A stretch of 64,000 nucleotides of DNA, from assembly GCA_015227615.1 (NCBI GenBank), contig JAALGZ010000002.1, positions 434,001 through 498,000 on the forward strand. The letters are read 5' to 3'. Source of the DNA: Labyrinthula sp. Ha. Taxonomy: Eukaryota > Sar > Bigyra > Labyrinthulida > Labyrinthulaceae. The translations under genes were made by a program, and so were the position numbers. Of the stretch, positions 23,391 through 35,100 are shown piece by piece. Positions within the stretch are counted from its first letter, which is position 1. Every line of letters starts with the position of its first letter. The notes under the pieces were generated by a model, which did no database searches, was not told where the DNA came from, and saw only the letters and a program-made list of their open reading frames with translations.

Positions 23391-25486
23391 ATGCAAAAAG
23401 ACAAAATCAAAGGGACAGGCCTCCAACCAGAGGTTCTACATCCTGAAGAAGAAAATGATACAAAACTAATAGGAAAATGGACTGCAGCAACCTATTCTAC
23501 GTCAGAAGAAATGCTGGAATTGATCAGTAGAGTTGCCAGTGGTCGTTTTAAGTGGAAAATTCGTGCTTCTCACTACTTTGACGAGGCAATTAGATTTGCT
23601 AAGTGGGGTTGGAACTGCAAAAGACTTAAGAGATGTAAAATTAAGTGTAGTTCAGACAAAAATTGCTCGTTTGAAGTTAACATTAAGCTTAATCTTGAAA
23701 CTTCTAAGTACATTTTCGTCGTAATTAACGAAAATCACTGCAATCATGAGGTAAAAGCACTAGGAAAGATTAAAAAATATGCACAACAGCTTACAAGTGA
23801 AGAATTAAAAATGATTAAACACTTAGGAGTTGCCGACAGTGGAATTGCAGCGGCAGATGTCGCTCTACATCGCAATTTTCCAGGCACATTGTTTGACAAA
23901 GAACTAGTAAAACGAATTATGAAAAAAGCTAAAGAAGGCGTTGACGCTAGCGAAGATAATAATATTAAAAAGTTAATTACGTGTGGGAAAAGATGCTTAG
24001 AACGTGGAGGAAGATTTGATCTGACTTGGGATTATCCCAAGGAAGGCAAAGCTATTCTAAATGGAGTCAGCTTTCAAGAAGACCTACAAAATAAATTAAA
24101 AAAAGTATACGGGGATAGTATCCAAGTGGATACTACCCATGGAATGAGCAGATATCGATTGGTGGCAATGTTCCCTTGCGGGATCGATTGCTTCCGTAAA
24201 ACCATAAATTTCGGGTGCTCAATGATGGAAAGCGAGTCCAGTAAAGATGTGGTGAAAGGGCTGAAACTTCTGGGTCTTCAGGATGCGTTAATCATCATGA
24301 CCGATGGGAGTAAAGCACTGGAAGCAGCTGTTGAGGAACTGGGGGCGTCTCATGTTCTTTGCAGGAAACACTTCTTTGCGACCTTAAACTCAGCAGCATC
24401 TAACCTAAAAGGGATGAAAAAAATAAAATTTACAAGCAGCTTGGGTGATGTTCTCACTGGAATCTTTTCAGAAGAAAAAAAACTTGATCAGCTTATTGAA
24501 AGCATGTTGATTGAATATCCTGAAGCAGCACAGCAAGTTGCCCTAAAAAAAATTAAGGAAAAAAAAACAAAGTGTGTTGGGAAATGACGAGAAAACTTCC
24601 AACATTCTCTCACAGCGCTACTCAGAGGGTTGAATCATTTCACTCAGTAATTAAAGGGGATGGTTCTTTGAAAAGTACTCTTAAAACTTGGACCCTAGAT
24701 GAAGTTGTAACCCACCACGAGAATAATGTGGATAAGTACATGGAGAAAACTTTGAAAAAGATTAAGGATTTGATTCGGGAGGATAAAGATTTTTCAAAGG
24801 AAGCTGATGAAATGTTCACAAAAGAGTTGAAGTTGATGGGAGCGTGTTGGATTGTTGAAGAGTTGAGTTCAAGAAAGTTCATTGTCAGTGATGCAAACAT
24901 GAGAGTAAAGATGAAACATGTGCTGGAGGTTGTTGAAAGGGAAGGGATAAAACTTCAGTCATGTACTTGTGAAACCTGGACAAATCAACGTTTTCCATGT
25001 CGTCACTATGCCCGGTATTGTGATCGTAAAAGGATCCAATACATGGACATAGATCATCTTCCAGCGAGGTGGAGGTACCAGGAGCATCCTTTGTTCAAAC
25101 AGGCACTAAGGGAGATGGGGCGAGAAGTCGATGGCCCACGTGGGTGTATTGAGTTCAAGGTGAAAGTTCCACCTGTGAACGCAGCTTACATCCCAAGAAA
25201 GCCGGAAGCTCAATATTCCAAGCTCCTCACTGCATGCAAAGCGCTCTGTGAAGAGGCGAAAAGCAGCAATGAGGGCTGGAAGAAGAGCTACGCAGCAGTC
25301 TTGAAGATGACCGCTGCGCTCAGGGAGAACCCAGATGGAAACTTCGGGGATTTGGATCAAGTTTCTGAAGAAAGTGGGATTATGTTTCAGTCACCAAGGA
25401 AGAGGGTCAAAAGAAGGAAGGGGAAGGGAGAAAGGGTAGCTTCACCTCTGGACTTCTCTCAGACCACTCTTCTCACAGATGAGTGA
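23391..25486 (+). pseudogene. MULE transposase (one frameshift)
   Basis: DDE transposase of the Mutator superfamily, which cuts and pastes elements carrying the flanking inverted repeats. N-terminal zinc-finger-like domain with Cys/His pairs (CKIKCSSDKNC, ENHCNH) at about residues 75-120. The catalytic core shows D1 in IQVDTTHGMS, D2 in ALIIMTDGSKAL followed by SHVLCRKHF, and E in TQRVESFHSVIKG. A SWIM zinc finger follows (CTCETW...FPCRH). The last 110 residues form a Lys-rich helical tail (SKLLTACKALCEEAKSSNEG) shared with the second copy. Two frames (23391-24587 and 24572-25486) are displaced by one base at a nine-A run (24559-24567), between D2 and E. All catalytic residues remain, so the defect looks recent or could be a sequencing error. 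Confidence 0.92.
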
Positions 25487-25499
25487 GAAGAGTGACCTG

Positions 25500-26275
25500 T
25501 CCTTGAACACTTGAACTTGTTTTCTTTAAATATGAATGCTTGAACACTTGATCTTTTTTTTGAAATATAAATCCTTGAACCCAAACCCCTTCCCTTTTTT
25601 TGAAATATAAATCTTGGAACTTTTTTTTGAAAATATAAATTCCTTGAACTTTTTTTTAAGAATATAAATTCCTTGAACCTTTTTCTCTTGAAATATAAGT
25701 TGAACCCTACCACCCAACCATGCAGAAGAGAGCAGAGCTCTCAACTACATTTTCAACCCTATCCCAAGTTTTAAAATCCTGAACCTTTTTTTGAAATATA
25801 AAATCCTTGAACTTTTTTTTTGAAATATAAATCCTTGAACTTTTTCTTGAACCCAAACCCCTCTCCGTTTGTTTTGAAATACAAATCGATAAACTTCTTT
25901 TTGAAAATATAAAATCCTGGAGATGTTTCTTTTGAAATATAAATCTTTGAACTTTTTTTTGAAAATATAAATTCCTTGAACTTTTTTTTAAGAATATAAA
26001 TTCCTTGAACCTTTTTTTTGAAAATATAAATTCCTTGAACTTTTTTTTAAGAATATAAAATCTTGAACCTTTTTTGTTTTAAAATATAAATCCTGAAGGT
26101 TTTTTCTTTTAAATGTAACATCTTGAAGATTTTCTTTTAAATACAGAATCTTGAACATTTTCTTTTAAAATATGAAATCCTGAACCTTTTTTGTTTTAAA
26201 TATGACATCTTGAACATTTTCCTTTTGAATATAAAATCTTGAAAATTTTGTTTTTAAATATAAAATCTTGATCCC
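25500..26275. repeat. Degenerate minisatellite of about 22-28 bp units
   Basis: Some 25-30 imperfect head-to-tail copies of TTTTTGAAATATAAATCCTT followed by GAAC, with variable T-runs and A-runs. It begins a few bases after the transposase stop and lies inside the MULE. Short frames found on the minus strand here (FIFQKK-type products) are artefacts of the repeat. Confidence 0.9.
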
Positions 26276-26840
26276 TGATTAGTTGCTGGTGTTAAAATAA
26301 TTCTTCCCCCTTTCAGCACCTATGTATTAACAAAAGAATATACCTTTATCCCTTACTACCTCACTTCCTGCACTCCATCTTTTTGAATTTATATACCTCT
26401 TGTAAGCTTTTCTTCATTTCCTGTAAATAATTGTTGATTTTTTCCAAAATTTGGTTTATTCTTTATCAATCGTGTTCCATCTTTGAAAATATCCTCTTTT
26501 CTTGTTCTTAATCTTGTTCTTTGATGTCTTTTACTATCATGATCTCGTGATTTCATATTTTCAATCTTTATTTTGTTGGTTTGTTTTTTTTGAAAAAAAT
26601 TTTGGGCAATTGAAAATTCGGCCAATGAAAATTTGGAGTATTTGACTCCGGAGTCAAAAAACCCTATTCGGTCGTCGTTACAATAGTTTTACATGTTCAA
26701 ACACAAATTGTTCCACAGATTCCTACGTCGCGCTGAACACGATCACTATCCTGTTTGGAATATCCACTTAATAAAAAATATTGCTGATAAAACTGTAGTG
26801 AAAAATTAATATACACTAATACTTGTAATAAATAGAGGGG

Positions 26841-26963
26841 TCTTATCGTAATCACATTGTGAAAAAATAACGGAATAATACCGTTAATTTATATTTTTAT
26901 AGGTAGAAATAAGCAAAATTTGGATATTTTAAATTCCAATAACTAACGGTAATCACGATAAGA
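26841..26963. repeat. Small inverted-repeat pair
   Basis: TCTTATCGTAATCAC at 26841-26855 is inverted at 26949-26963 with two mismatches, and an internal hairpin AACGGAATAATACCGTT lies at 26869-26885. It sits in the 340 bp between the MULE and the LINE, and may be a MITE or the LINE 5' region. Confidence 0.35.
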
Positions 26964-27057
26964 AAGTCTTGCTGGGAACTAGATTGACAGATATTTAAAA
27001 CCCACTAACAACGAAAAGTTTTTGGGAAACGGAAAATTTGGAAGCAAAGAAACCGTT

Positions 27058-30000
27058 ATGAGTACCGGCAACACTCAGGCAGTCGAAAGACAGTCACCAG
27101 TCAATGAAGCGCAAGATTCCAGAACAATTTCAATTGTCTCTTTGAATGTTGATCTTCTCACCTCCTACAAGCTCAGGTCTATCGAGGAATATGCCCTAAC
27201 TGCCGATACAAACGTCCTTGCAATACAGGAAGTTGGTAGTAAAGGAGCGGAATACCTCGAAAGAGCGAGCTTCTCTAGACTAAACTGGTTTACAATAGAT
27301 ATCTCTAAGAACAAAGACACAGAAAAAAACAAAATCAATATTTTAGCAACATACTTCAACAGGAACATGGACAAAGAAGCAGAAAAAGTATTTGATGAAG
27401 ATAGAATTTTAGGTGTTAAAACTAAACTTAACTCTAAAAGCTACTACATCATCAACATCTATGCACCACACGCAGGAAAAACAGCAAAAGAATACAGCCA
27501 GTTTCTAACAAGACTCCAGAAAGCGATCTCACTGAAAAGGAAAAAAGACCTCATGATAATCCTAGGCGACTGGAACGCTCAAATACGACACAACGAAGTG
27601 ACAAGCAATGGAAACTACGGATACACGACAAGAACGAACAGGAACGGCAAAATACTTCGGGACTTTTTGAACAAATACAATCTGGCCATCGTCAACTCAT
27701 ACTTCGCTACTGGTGCAAAGAATACAAATAGCCACATAACATACTATTCAAAACATAAGGATAATCAGAAACGCTCAGAAATAGATTTCATCATAGCGTG
27801 TAAAGGCAGCACCCCACTATTCCGAAAAATTCGGATAAAAAGAAAACTAGGAGAGAAAATCCACAATAGAACAAAGTTTGATCATCAACTAGTTGAAGCA
27901 CTAGTCTCACAAAAGTTCAGGAAATACTCCAACCAAAACCAAAAAATGCATCGAAACTACAAAGAGTTCTTCAAAATTGACGCAAATCGCTGGAAACTAA
28001 ACGAAGAAATACGACAAGGCTTCGAAGAAGAAATAGCCAAACTCCCACCATCCAACAACTCTGGAAAACAACCAAGACTAAACTTCCAAACATTCAAGTC
28101 AACAGTAAAACAAGCCATTGAAAACTGTATCCCACTGGTGGCACACGAGCGGCTCTACAGGACATCTTGAGATAGAACAGAAACTCTATTTGAAATAAGA
28201 AGAAGGCTATGGAAATCTCTAACTGAAAATGAATCTAAAATACTAAAAAAGATGATAAGAAGAAGTACCTTGAATGACTACAAAGCCTGGCTGGACCTTC
28301 AAGTAAGAAGAATAGATACAGCTATGGCAACGAATGATATCCATGAAGCTTTCAAACAAGCAGAAAGGATAGTAGGAAAAAAGCGGAAACCTCAACGCAC
28401 CATTACCATGAAAGATGAAAAGTACCTAAACGATAGAAAACGAGTAAAAGTATTCCAAGAATACCTTGAACTCACTCAAAGGAACAGAGAAGGAAACATC
28501 ATGGACAACGAACTGGATATTCTTCAAGCCAAAGCTGAAGATACAAATATATCTCCTCCAACTTTAGAAGAACTTGAAGAGACGGCGAAAACACTAAAGA
28601 ACTATAAAGTACCCGGACCTGATGGAATCACAAACGAAATCCTAAAGAATAACAAAATAGTATTGAAATACTTGCAGCAACTTGCAGAAGAACTATTTTT
28701 AGACCCAAGTGGCCTGAACAAAGATGAGCTTATATCTCTCTCTACTGGGAACATCATCTTCCTATATAAAAAAGGAAACCATCAAATTCCTTCCAACTAT
28801 AGGCCAATATCCTTGCTTAACACTTCTTACAAACTAATCACTAAAATAATAAACAATAGACTAAAGAATACCCTGGAAAGAACAGTAGGAAGCTATCAGG
28901 CTGGATTTCGTGAAAACACGGGAACTAGACAAAAAATTCAACTTCTCTTGAACCGCTATAAACTCAACCAAATCGAGAACTCGAAGATACTATGTCTCTT
29001 TATAGATTTCAAAAAAGCTTTTGACTCTTGTAAACATCCTTTCCTTGAGCTTAGCTTAAAAGAGAGAAAAGTTCCTGCTAACTTTATCAATATAATCCTT
29101 TACCTATATAAATATGTTGCAGTCCAAGTAAAGATAGGAAAACATATAAGTGACAGAGTAGAAATAAACAAAGGCGTGCTACAAGGGGACTCACTAAGTC
29201 TCATGTTATTTGTACTTGCTCTGGACTCTCTGCTTCGAAGGATAATAAAGAAAATAAACTTGAACTTTCCAGAAGCAGAATTCTCCTTTCAAAATATTCT
29301 TGGATTTGCTGACGACCTTTGTATCATGAGTAAAGATAGAAACATCTTGAAACACTTTGTTCAATATACAGAAGAGCTCTCACAATTTTCTGGCCTAAAG
29401 ATAAATACACAGAAAACTCAACTCATGGGAATAGTCAGGAGAAGGAAGCTCAAAGATAAGCTTTCAGACACTGCAATTCAACAACTGGTCAATAAACACA
29501 CCTGCACCTCTTGTTCCAGAAACTTCTCGTCAAAAGATGCCCTTGTAGGACATGAAGCACAGTGTCTTGGACCGGGGACCGCGTTAGTTCGAAGTAGAAA
29601 GGGCACTACAGCAGTCGCTGCAGCTGAACTAAACTTCCTCTACAGCAACATCCCAGTAGAAGAAGAGCTAGAAACCAACCTTGGAACCATTAAAGGAGTA
29701 AAAACCTTTAGATATCTTGGAGTGGATATAACAGCAACAGCTGAAACCCACGTTGACCCATCCGCTAGAATACGCCCTGCACAGGAAACTCTTCGGAAAC
29801 TGCAACCGATACTGAGGAGTAATATGCTGACTGTTAGAAGGAAAAAAACATTGTGAAAGCGCTAGTGGTCCCAAAAATCCAATATGGCAGCGAGTTCTGG
29901 AACCTGGAAAACAAAGATACATCCAAAGCCTTGAACAAACTCTCTAGAGATATAAAACGCACCCTCCTCCAACCTAATCCAACGCAACCACTTGAACACA

Positions 30001-30293
30001 CGAAGAAAGCTAACATCCTCAAAGCTGGCGATACAAACATCCTAAAAATATTAAAGGAAAAACAAAAAAGCTGGCTGGAAACATGCACAACGACAGAAAT
30101 GGACATGGAACTGGCAGAATCCTCAAGGAAACTTGAAGCATATCTTTTTCCACAAACTGCTACTCCAACTGAAGACTTGAACGTACCACTGGAGCATACT
30201 AGAGAAGAACCAGAACACCATGAACCACGCCCTCCCCTTCACCCGCCACCACCCGGGGAGAACATGCTAACCCCACCACAAACGACACCTTAG
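27058..30293 (+). pseudogene. Non-LTR retrotransposon (LINE): APE endonuclease, reverse transcriptase, CCHC finger
   Basis: The Met at 27058 opens an endonuclease-exonuclease-phosphatase domain with all expected residues: SLNVD, AIQEVG, LGDWNAQI, SEIDFIIA and FDHQLV. The reverse transcriptase has YRPISLLNTSYKLITKI, QAGFRENTGTRQ, CLFIDFKKAFD, GVLQGDSLSLMLF and the catalytic FADD. A zinc finger C-x2-C-x12-H-x4-C (CTSCSRNF...HEAQC) follows the RT. The C-terminal tail is Pro-rich. A single in-frame TGA at 28168-28170 separates endonuclease from RT, and a one-base slip at a seven-A run (29842-29848) separates RT/finger from the tail. No ORF1 is seen upstream. The 3' flank ends near 30615, where the 127-bp repeats begin. 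Confidence 0.93.
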
Positions 30294-30615
30294 CTTATCA
30301 CCCGATAAAACTCCCATGTGCATTTAAGATAACTTCGACCCTCGGTTGCTTCTTGGATGGATAACTGGAGCATGCTTATCTGGATCTCTTCATAAACCAC
30401 GATTATCTTGTAAAATAGAATGATGAGCGACAGTAGAAGTAAAAAACTGGTGCAGGACATCTCGATATGATCAATAAAGGAACTTGAAACAATTTATTTG
30501 ATATCAGGAACACTGGATATGACGCACGACAATAACTCAACTTCTTTCATGTTATCTTGCGTGATTTGTTAATTTCAATTTGGATTGTTCACAAATATTA
30601 AGAAATCATTACTTC

Positions 30616-31080
30616 GGGAGATCTAATGCGATAAATAAGTACAACGGGAAAACTATCGTGATCATACCAATAGTGTCCCGAAGTCCCGAAAACCAGATGA
30701 TAATGATTCAGACCTACACAAGTACTGGGAAACCACTATTCTGGGAGATCTAATGCGATAAATAAGTACAACGGGAAAACTATCGTGATCATACCAATAG
30801 TGTCCCGAAGTCCCGAAAACCAGATGATAATGATTCAGACCTACACAAGTACTGGGAAACCACTATTCTGGGAGATCAAATACGATAAATAAGTACAACG
30901 GGAAAACTATCGTGATCTTATCAACAGTGTCCCGAAGTCCCGAAAACCAGATGATAATGATTCAGACCTACACAAGTACTGGGAAACCACTATTCTGGGA
31001 GATCAAATACGATAAATAAGTACAACGGGAAAACTATCGTGATCATACCAATAGTGTCCCGAAATCCCACAAACCAGTTT
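30616..31080. repeat. 127-bp tandem repeat beside right outer TIR
   Basis: The unit starts at GGGAGATC at 30616, 30743, 30870 and 30997, exactly 127 bp apart; the fourth copy is partial and merges into the right inverted repeat. Copies 1 and 2 are almost identical. The left outer repeat has only one partial copy. Confidence 0.95.
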
Positions 31081-31214
31081 AGTCTAGTGACAGTAGGAGC
31101 ACGGGACGGGAAGCTTCCCTAGTGAGCGGCGGACCGGCATCGGACCCTAAGATAAACGCATAGGCGGATTTGCAGATGTAGTACCTTACTCTTATCTTAA
31201 CTATTAACTATTAA
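30997..31214 (-). repeat. Right outer terminal inverted repeat
   Basis: Reverse-complement partner of 22889-23108. The right tip reads CTTAACTATTAACTATTAA at 31196-31214. Confidence 0.85.
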
Positions 31215-31279
31215 CTAACAACGAAAATGAAACGTCACAAGGAAACAACTTTGAATAAACCAAACTTAAACAGAAAACA

Positions 31280-31570
31280 ATGAACTTTCTAAGTGATACA
31301 GAGTTTTGCTTTTCCCAAAACATTGAACCCAATAGTTCACCTGTCCTTTGAAAACGCAGAGTACGCTGGAGTTTTGAAGCAAACTGCATTCTCATAGGTT
31401 TAGTGCTCGAAAGAAAGCTATCAAATTGGACATTAGCTGATGAAGACTGGAGTTGGGTTTCAGAGCAGTTTGTTAGCAAGTGTTTGAGGTATGGAATAAA
31501 TGATGGAGTGAATAGAAGAAAAAGTGCAATTAAGAGACACTTTAAAGATCTTGTTAGAAAGAATAAGTAG
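31280..31570 (+). pseudogene. Relic resembling a Myb/SANT-like DNA-binding domain
   Basis: A 96-codon frame with one TGA at codon 24. The second part, from KRRVRWSFEANCILIGLVL through DEDWSWVSEQF to RRKSAIKRHFKDLV, has the spaced W-E-L, W-V and R-R-F-L pattern of Myb/SANT-like domains found in transposons and transcription factors. It begins about 65 bp outside the right outer repeat, so the composite may have inserted beside or within the source gene. Identification is by pattern only. Confidence 0.35.
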
Positions 31571-32186
31571 GACCAAACATTTGCTTTTACTATATTCTAT
31601 GAGTACTATCAGGTAAGTTTTACTTCATTGTATGGTTCAGATGAATATGAATGTTAGGTGTAAATATTTTCCTGGACTAAAGTGATAGTTTATAAAAGAA
31701 TTACTTCTTGTACAAAGCATGTTAAGCGATATTATTATCCAGTATAAGTTGAGTTGTGTATTTCTCTTTTCATTTTCCATGTGCCTTTTGCTCAAGTTGC
31801 TTGATACTTTTATTTGTTAGAAAGTAATTACCACGTAGTCACATTGGCCTTTTGATAATTAGAAAGAATCTCCTGTTGAGTTGTTTTGTAGTTTTCATAG
31901 AGAAATACTTTGCATATTCTCTTATAAAGTAAGTTTGCAGGAACGCTGCTATAGCGCAAAAGGTAGTCTTAAAATATAATGAGATGTTCTAGCTTATTTT
32001 CAATACTTTGCATCAGCTGAAATAGCAACCTGTTCCACGCGAAACTAAAAGAATACTATATCCAACAGAATCCTCTCTAGGGAGTTACATACATGATACA
32101 AAATCCTAATCTATCTATCTTTTAGGAAGCACATCCCACATATTTAACACAATAAATATTATTCAGTTGCATATATTGCTCATCTT
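31571..32186. other. Intergenic stretch
   Basis: About 600 bp between the Myb-like relic and the 3' end of the ankyrin gene. No feature is visible. Confidence 0.5.
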
Positions 32187-35100
32187 CTACAGACACTCAG
32201 ACATGCCTTCAAGTTCAACATCTTCGCCATCCTGCGTTATCCAGAGTGTAGCATTTTCACTATGCTTTACCTGGGTCATAGGTTCATCCAAAAACCATCC
32301 GGAGCCTTGGGTTGAAGGGCTGAGTTTGCGTTTTCTCATTGGCTGTAACTCGTTAAGTAAACCTTCCACAGTGGAACTAAGATTTACTAGCAAGGGCGGA
32401 AGAGATGTATACTGGTTCATACGTTCTTTTAAACTAAGCAAAACGAAAGCTTTTATTTCGGAATATGTATTGACGTCAGAGCCACTTGACTTTTTCATTT
32501 GTTCAGAAATACGAGAAACCAAGAAATGTAAAGAAGTAATTGTTTCTTCTTGATTGAGTTCCAGATATTGAATTTCATTGCATGCCAGAGTAAGAAGCTC
32601 AAGATTTCGAGAATAAACCAAGTGACCTATTGAATATTCTCCATGATCCTCATCCTGGTCAACCTTACTTTTGAAATAAGGGTCCGTATCACAGCATAGG
32701 AAGAGACAATTACAGAGAACCATTACTGGCAGGTTACCGCTACATGATTCCAACAATCTCAAAAACGATTGATAAATGATGTCTTCATTTACTTTGCATG
32801 TCAAACCAACTGAGGACTGAGCCTGTTGAGTATAGTAATTAACGGCATCTGCAACTGAGCAAAGAACAGTGGACAATAACTGTGTTTCATTGCTGAAAAG
32901 TAGAAAATCTGCTAATTTGTCCTGAGACCGAAGATCTCCTTTTAACATGATTCCTAGTAAGGCATTATAAAAGATTTCAAATTTTTCACGCGGAAGAAAA
33001 AAATGTCCCCACTGTCTATACCACTGTAGGCCAGTTTCCACAAAACCGTGCATCATCAGGCTGTGAATTAAAGTCAGCGCCTCCAATTTAGGAAGAACTA
33101 AGCGCTCTTTCGGTTTCGGAGATGAAGCTCGAAGTGCCACCTCTTCCAGCGGGACACCAATTTTTCTTCTGGTGAAAGCCTGGATAATTGACAGACCGAA
33201 GCTACACTTTTTCGTCACTTCTAAATCAACAGGTTGGCGAGATACAGGCATCACCTTGACTTGAAGGATTTCGTGCACCTTCGGCAACAATAGAAGGGAC
33301 ATGAGGACTTGACTTTCACCTGCACCAAGATCAACGTTATCTGAAAGTATAGCTACGAGTGTTCTCGCAAACTTTTGCTCCTGCTGATAATTGAGCACCA
33401 TGTTCTGCTGAACTAAGAGATACCTCATTGCCTTCATTAGCCATGAGTTGCTAGGAGAAAACTGAGTACTCCTACCTAGTCCCATGGTAGAATTCACCGG
33501 CAAAGATTTTTCGGAAAGAAGGGAGGTAATGAGCAGTTGTAAAATTTCGCTTTTCTCTCCATCATCACTAGGGAGGAACCATTCAAACGAAGAAAAATTT
33601 TCTTGAACTAACGCGAAGTAAAGTACCGCGAACAAATATTTGGTTTTGGCAGCACGTGATAAAGTATGCCCTTCCCCTCCTTCCTTTAACTCCTTGTGCA
33701 AGGCTCCAAGGATAATGGATTGCATCTGAGCATCAGCTTTCGAAGGCCCTTTGAACTGTAAGTTGTATAAAGCCGAAAATGAGTTATATTCGACTCTTGC
33801 ACCATTCATCAGAAGCAGCCTCACCATTTTTCTGTTTCCTGTTTGAATAGCAAAGTCTAACGGGGTGGTTGGCTTTCTATTGGAAATATAAAATGCACGG
33901 GTTTCATCTACCAAAAATTTTGAGTCCGTTATAGCAGTAACCGGTAGCAAGGATCTATTACCACCAATGTTTTCCGGTTGGGAAGGATCTGAGTACCAGC
34001 ATACTCTCTTGTTTCCAGTTGTGAGGAAGCAACACTTGTAATTTACTTTGAACGAGGGAAGGTCCAAGAATTTGTTTACCATATTCGTTCTGTTCAAACC
34101 AACAAGCGCAATGAAGAGTCGTCCATGATGATTTCTACAGCCTGAGACACACTTTGAAACACGTCTCTTTGAGAAATAAAGATCAGCACGTTGCAAGAGA
34201 GGGATATTATCATTCGAGTAATCTGCAGCAACTTGAAATTCAACCTCATCTCCGTTCGTATTTCCATCTTGTCTCGCTTTCAAGGTTTGGACACGGATTC
34301 TGTGTGATTTAGATGGAAGTTTAAAAAAATCCTTATTTTCCACGTCAAGATCAAACCTCTTTACTACTCGCCAAAAGATGTCTGTTGAATTTTTGAACTG
34401 CATAGGGATATCTATCTTCATTGCAGCTTCTAAGAGAGGTTCACAATCGTTTAAACAAGCTTGGATAACAGCTCTATTCAGAAAATCCAAGTACAAACCA
34501 GAGGCATACATCCTACACCGAAGATACGCTAACTTCGGGTTAACTAGGAATAGGTGTAAGCCTATCATGGCAAAAGTTTCTGTGTAAATTACGCAATCGA
34601 AGCCGAATGCTGAACTTCTTGTCGCTGAACCAACCATTCTATATTGAGATTTTCTTAGTTTTTTTCGCCTCTTCCAGATCTTTCTCCTTCTCTGACGAAG
34701 TCCATTCATTTCTTGCAGGAATGGAGCCATCATATCAGTTACCTCTTCCTTCCCCTTACGATAGAGAAATTCATCCTTCAGCATGTTGATCTGGTTTTGA
34801 GATATTGGCTTCAGGAAATCCAGAATATGACATAAATTTTCTAGTGACCCAGAGTCACTGATTTCATTTAAGTACATGAAAATATTTGCGAAGACTGACT
34901 CGAGAAATTCTGATAAAATTTCGAAACATAGTTCAGTAAGTTCTTCCCGAGATTTCCCGTTCGAAGCCTTACATATTCTATTTAACTGATTTAGGATGAA
35001 GCGAAACTTCTTCTCAAGCCCAAACTTCTTAATCGATAGCAACTCTGCCTGCACGTTGAATATAGTTCTTGCCACAGCCTGAGACTCTTCAGATAAATGA

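Larger units (their letters stand above)
23121..26661 (+). mobile_element. Autonomous-type Mutator-like element (MULE)
   Basis: A 3.54-kb element with inverted ends of about 70 bp (23121-23190 and 26592-26661). They share TTTTTTGACTCCGGAGTCA, ATACTCC, TTCATTGG and CCCAAAATTTTTT. Each end contains the 12-bp palindrome GACTCCGGAGTC. Inside, in order, are two 79-bp subterminal repeats (23192-23320), the transposase gene (23391-25486, one frameshift) and a long minisatellite (about 25500-26275). The same family gives the 10.6-kb non-autonomous copy and the decayed copy at 50.5-52.6 kb. Confidence 0.8.
22889..31214. mobile_element. Nested composite bounded by long outer inverted repeats
   Basis: The 22889-23108 segment is present inverted at 30997-31214 with high identity over about 220 bp. 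Shared stretches include TAATAGTTAATAGTTAAG at the tips, GTAAGGTACTACATCTGCAA, and CCGCCGCTCACTAG. Between them lie the complete MULE (23121-26661) and a LINE (about 27000-30615). Little sequence is left that would belong to the outer element itself, so I read it as a DNA transposon whose interior was replaced by, or filled with, other elements. No target-site duplication is apparent directly outside the tips. Confidence 0.7.

Noticed and set aside
25459-25744. Two minus-strand frames rich in Phe, Lys and Ile
   Set aside because: They are translations of the minisatellite and have no independent support.
31204-31479. A 91-codon minus-strand frame
   Set aside because: It lies antisense to the Myb/SANT-like relic, which has a better motif pattern; treated as a shadow.
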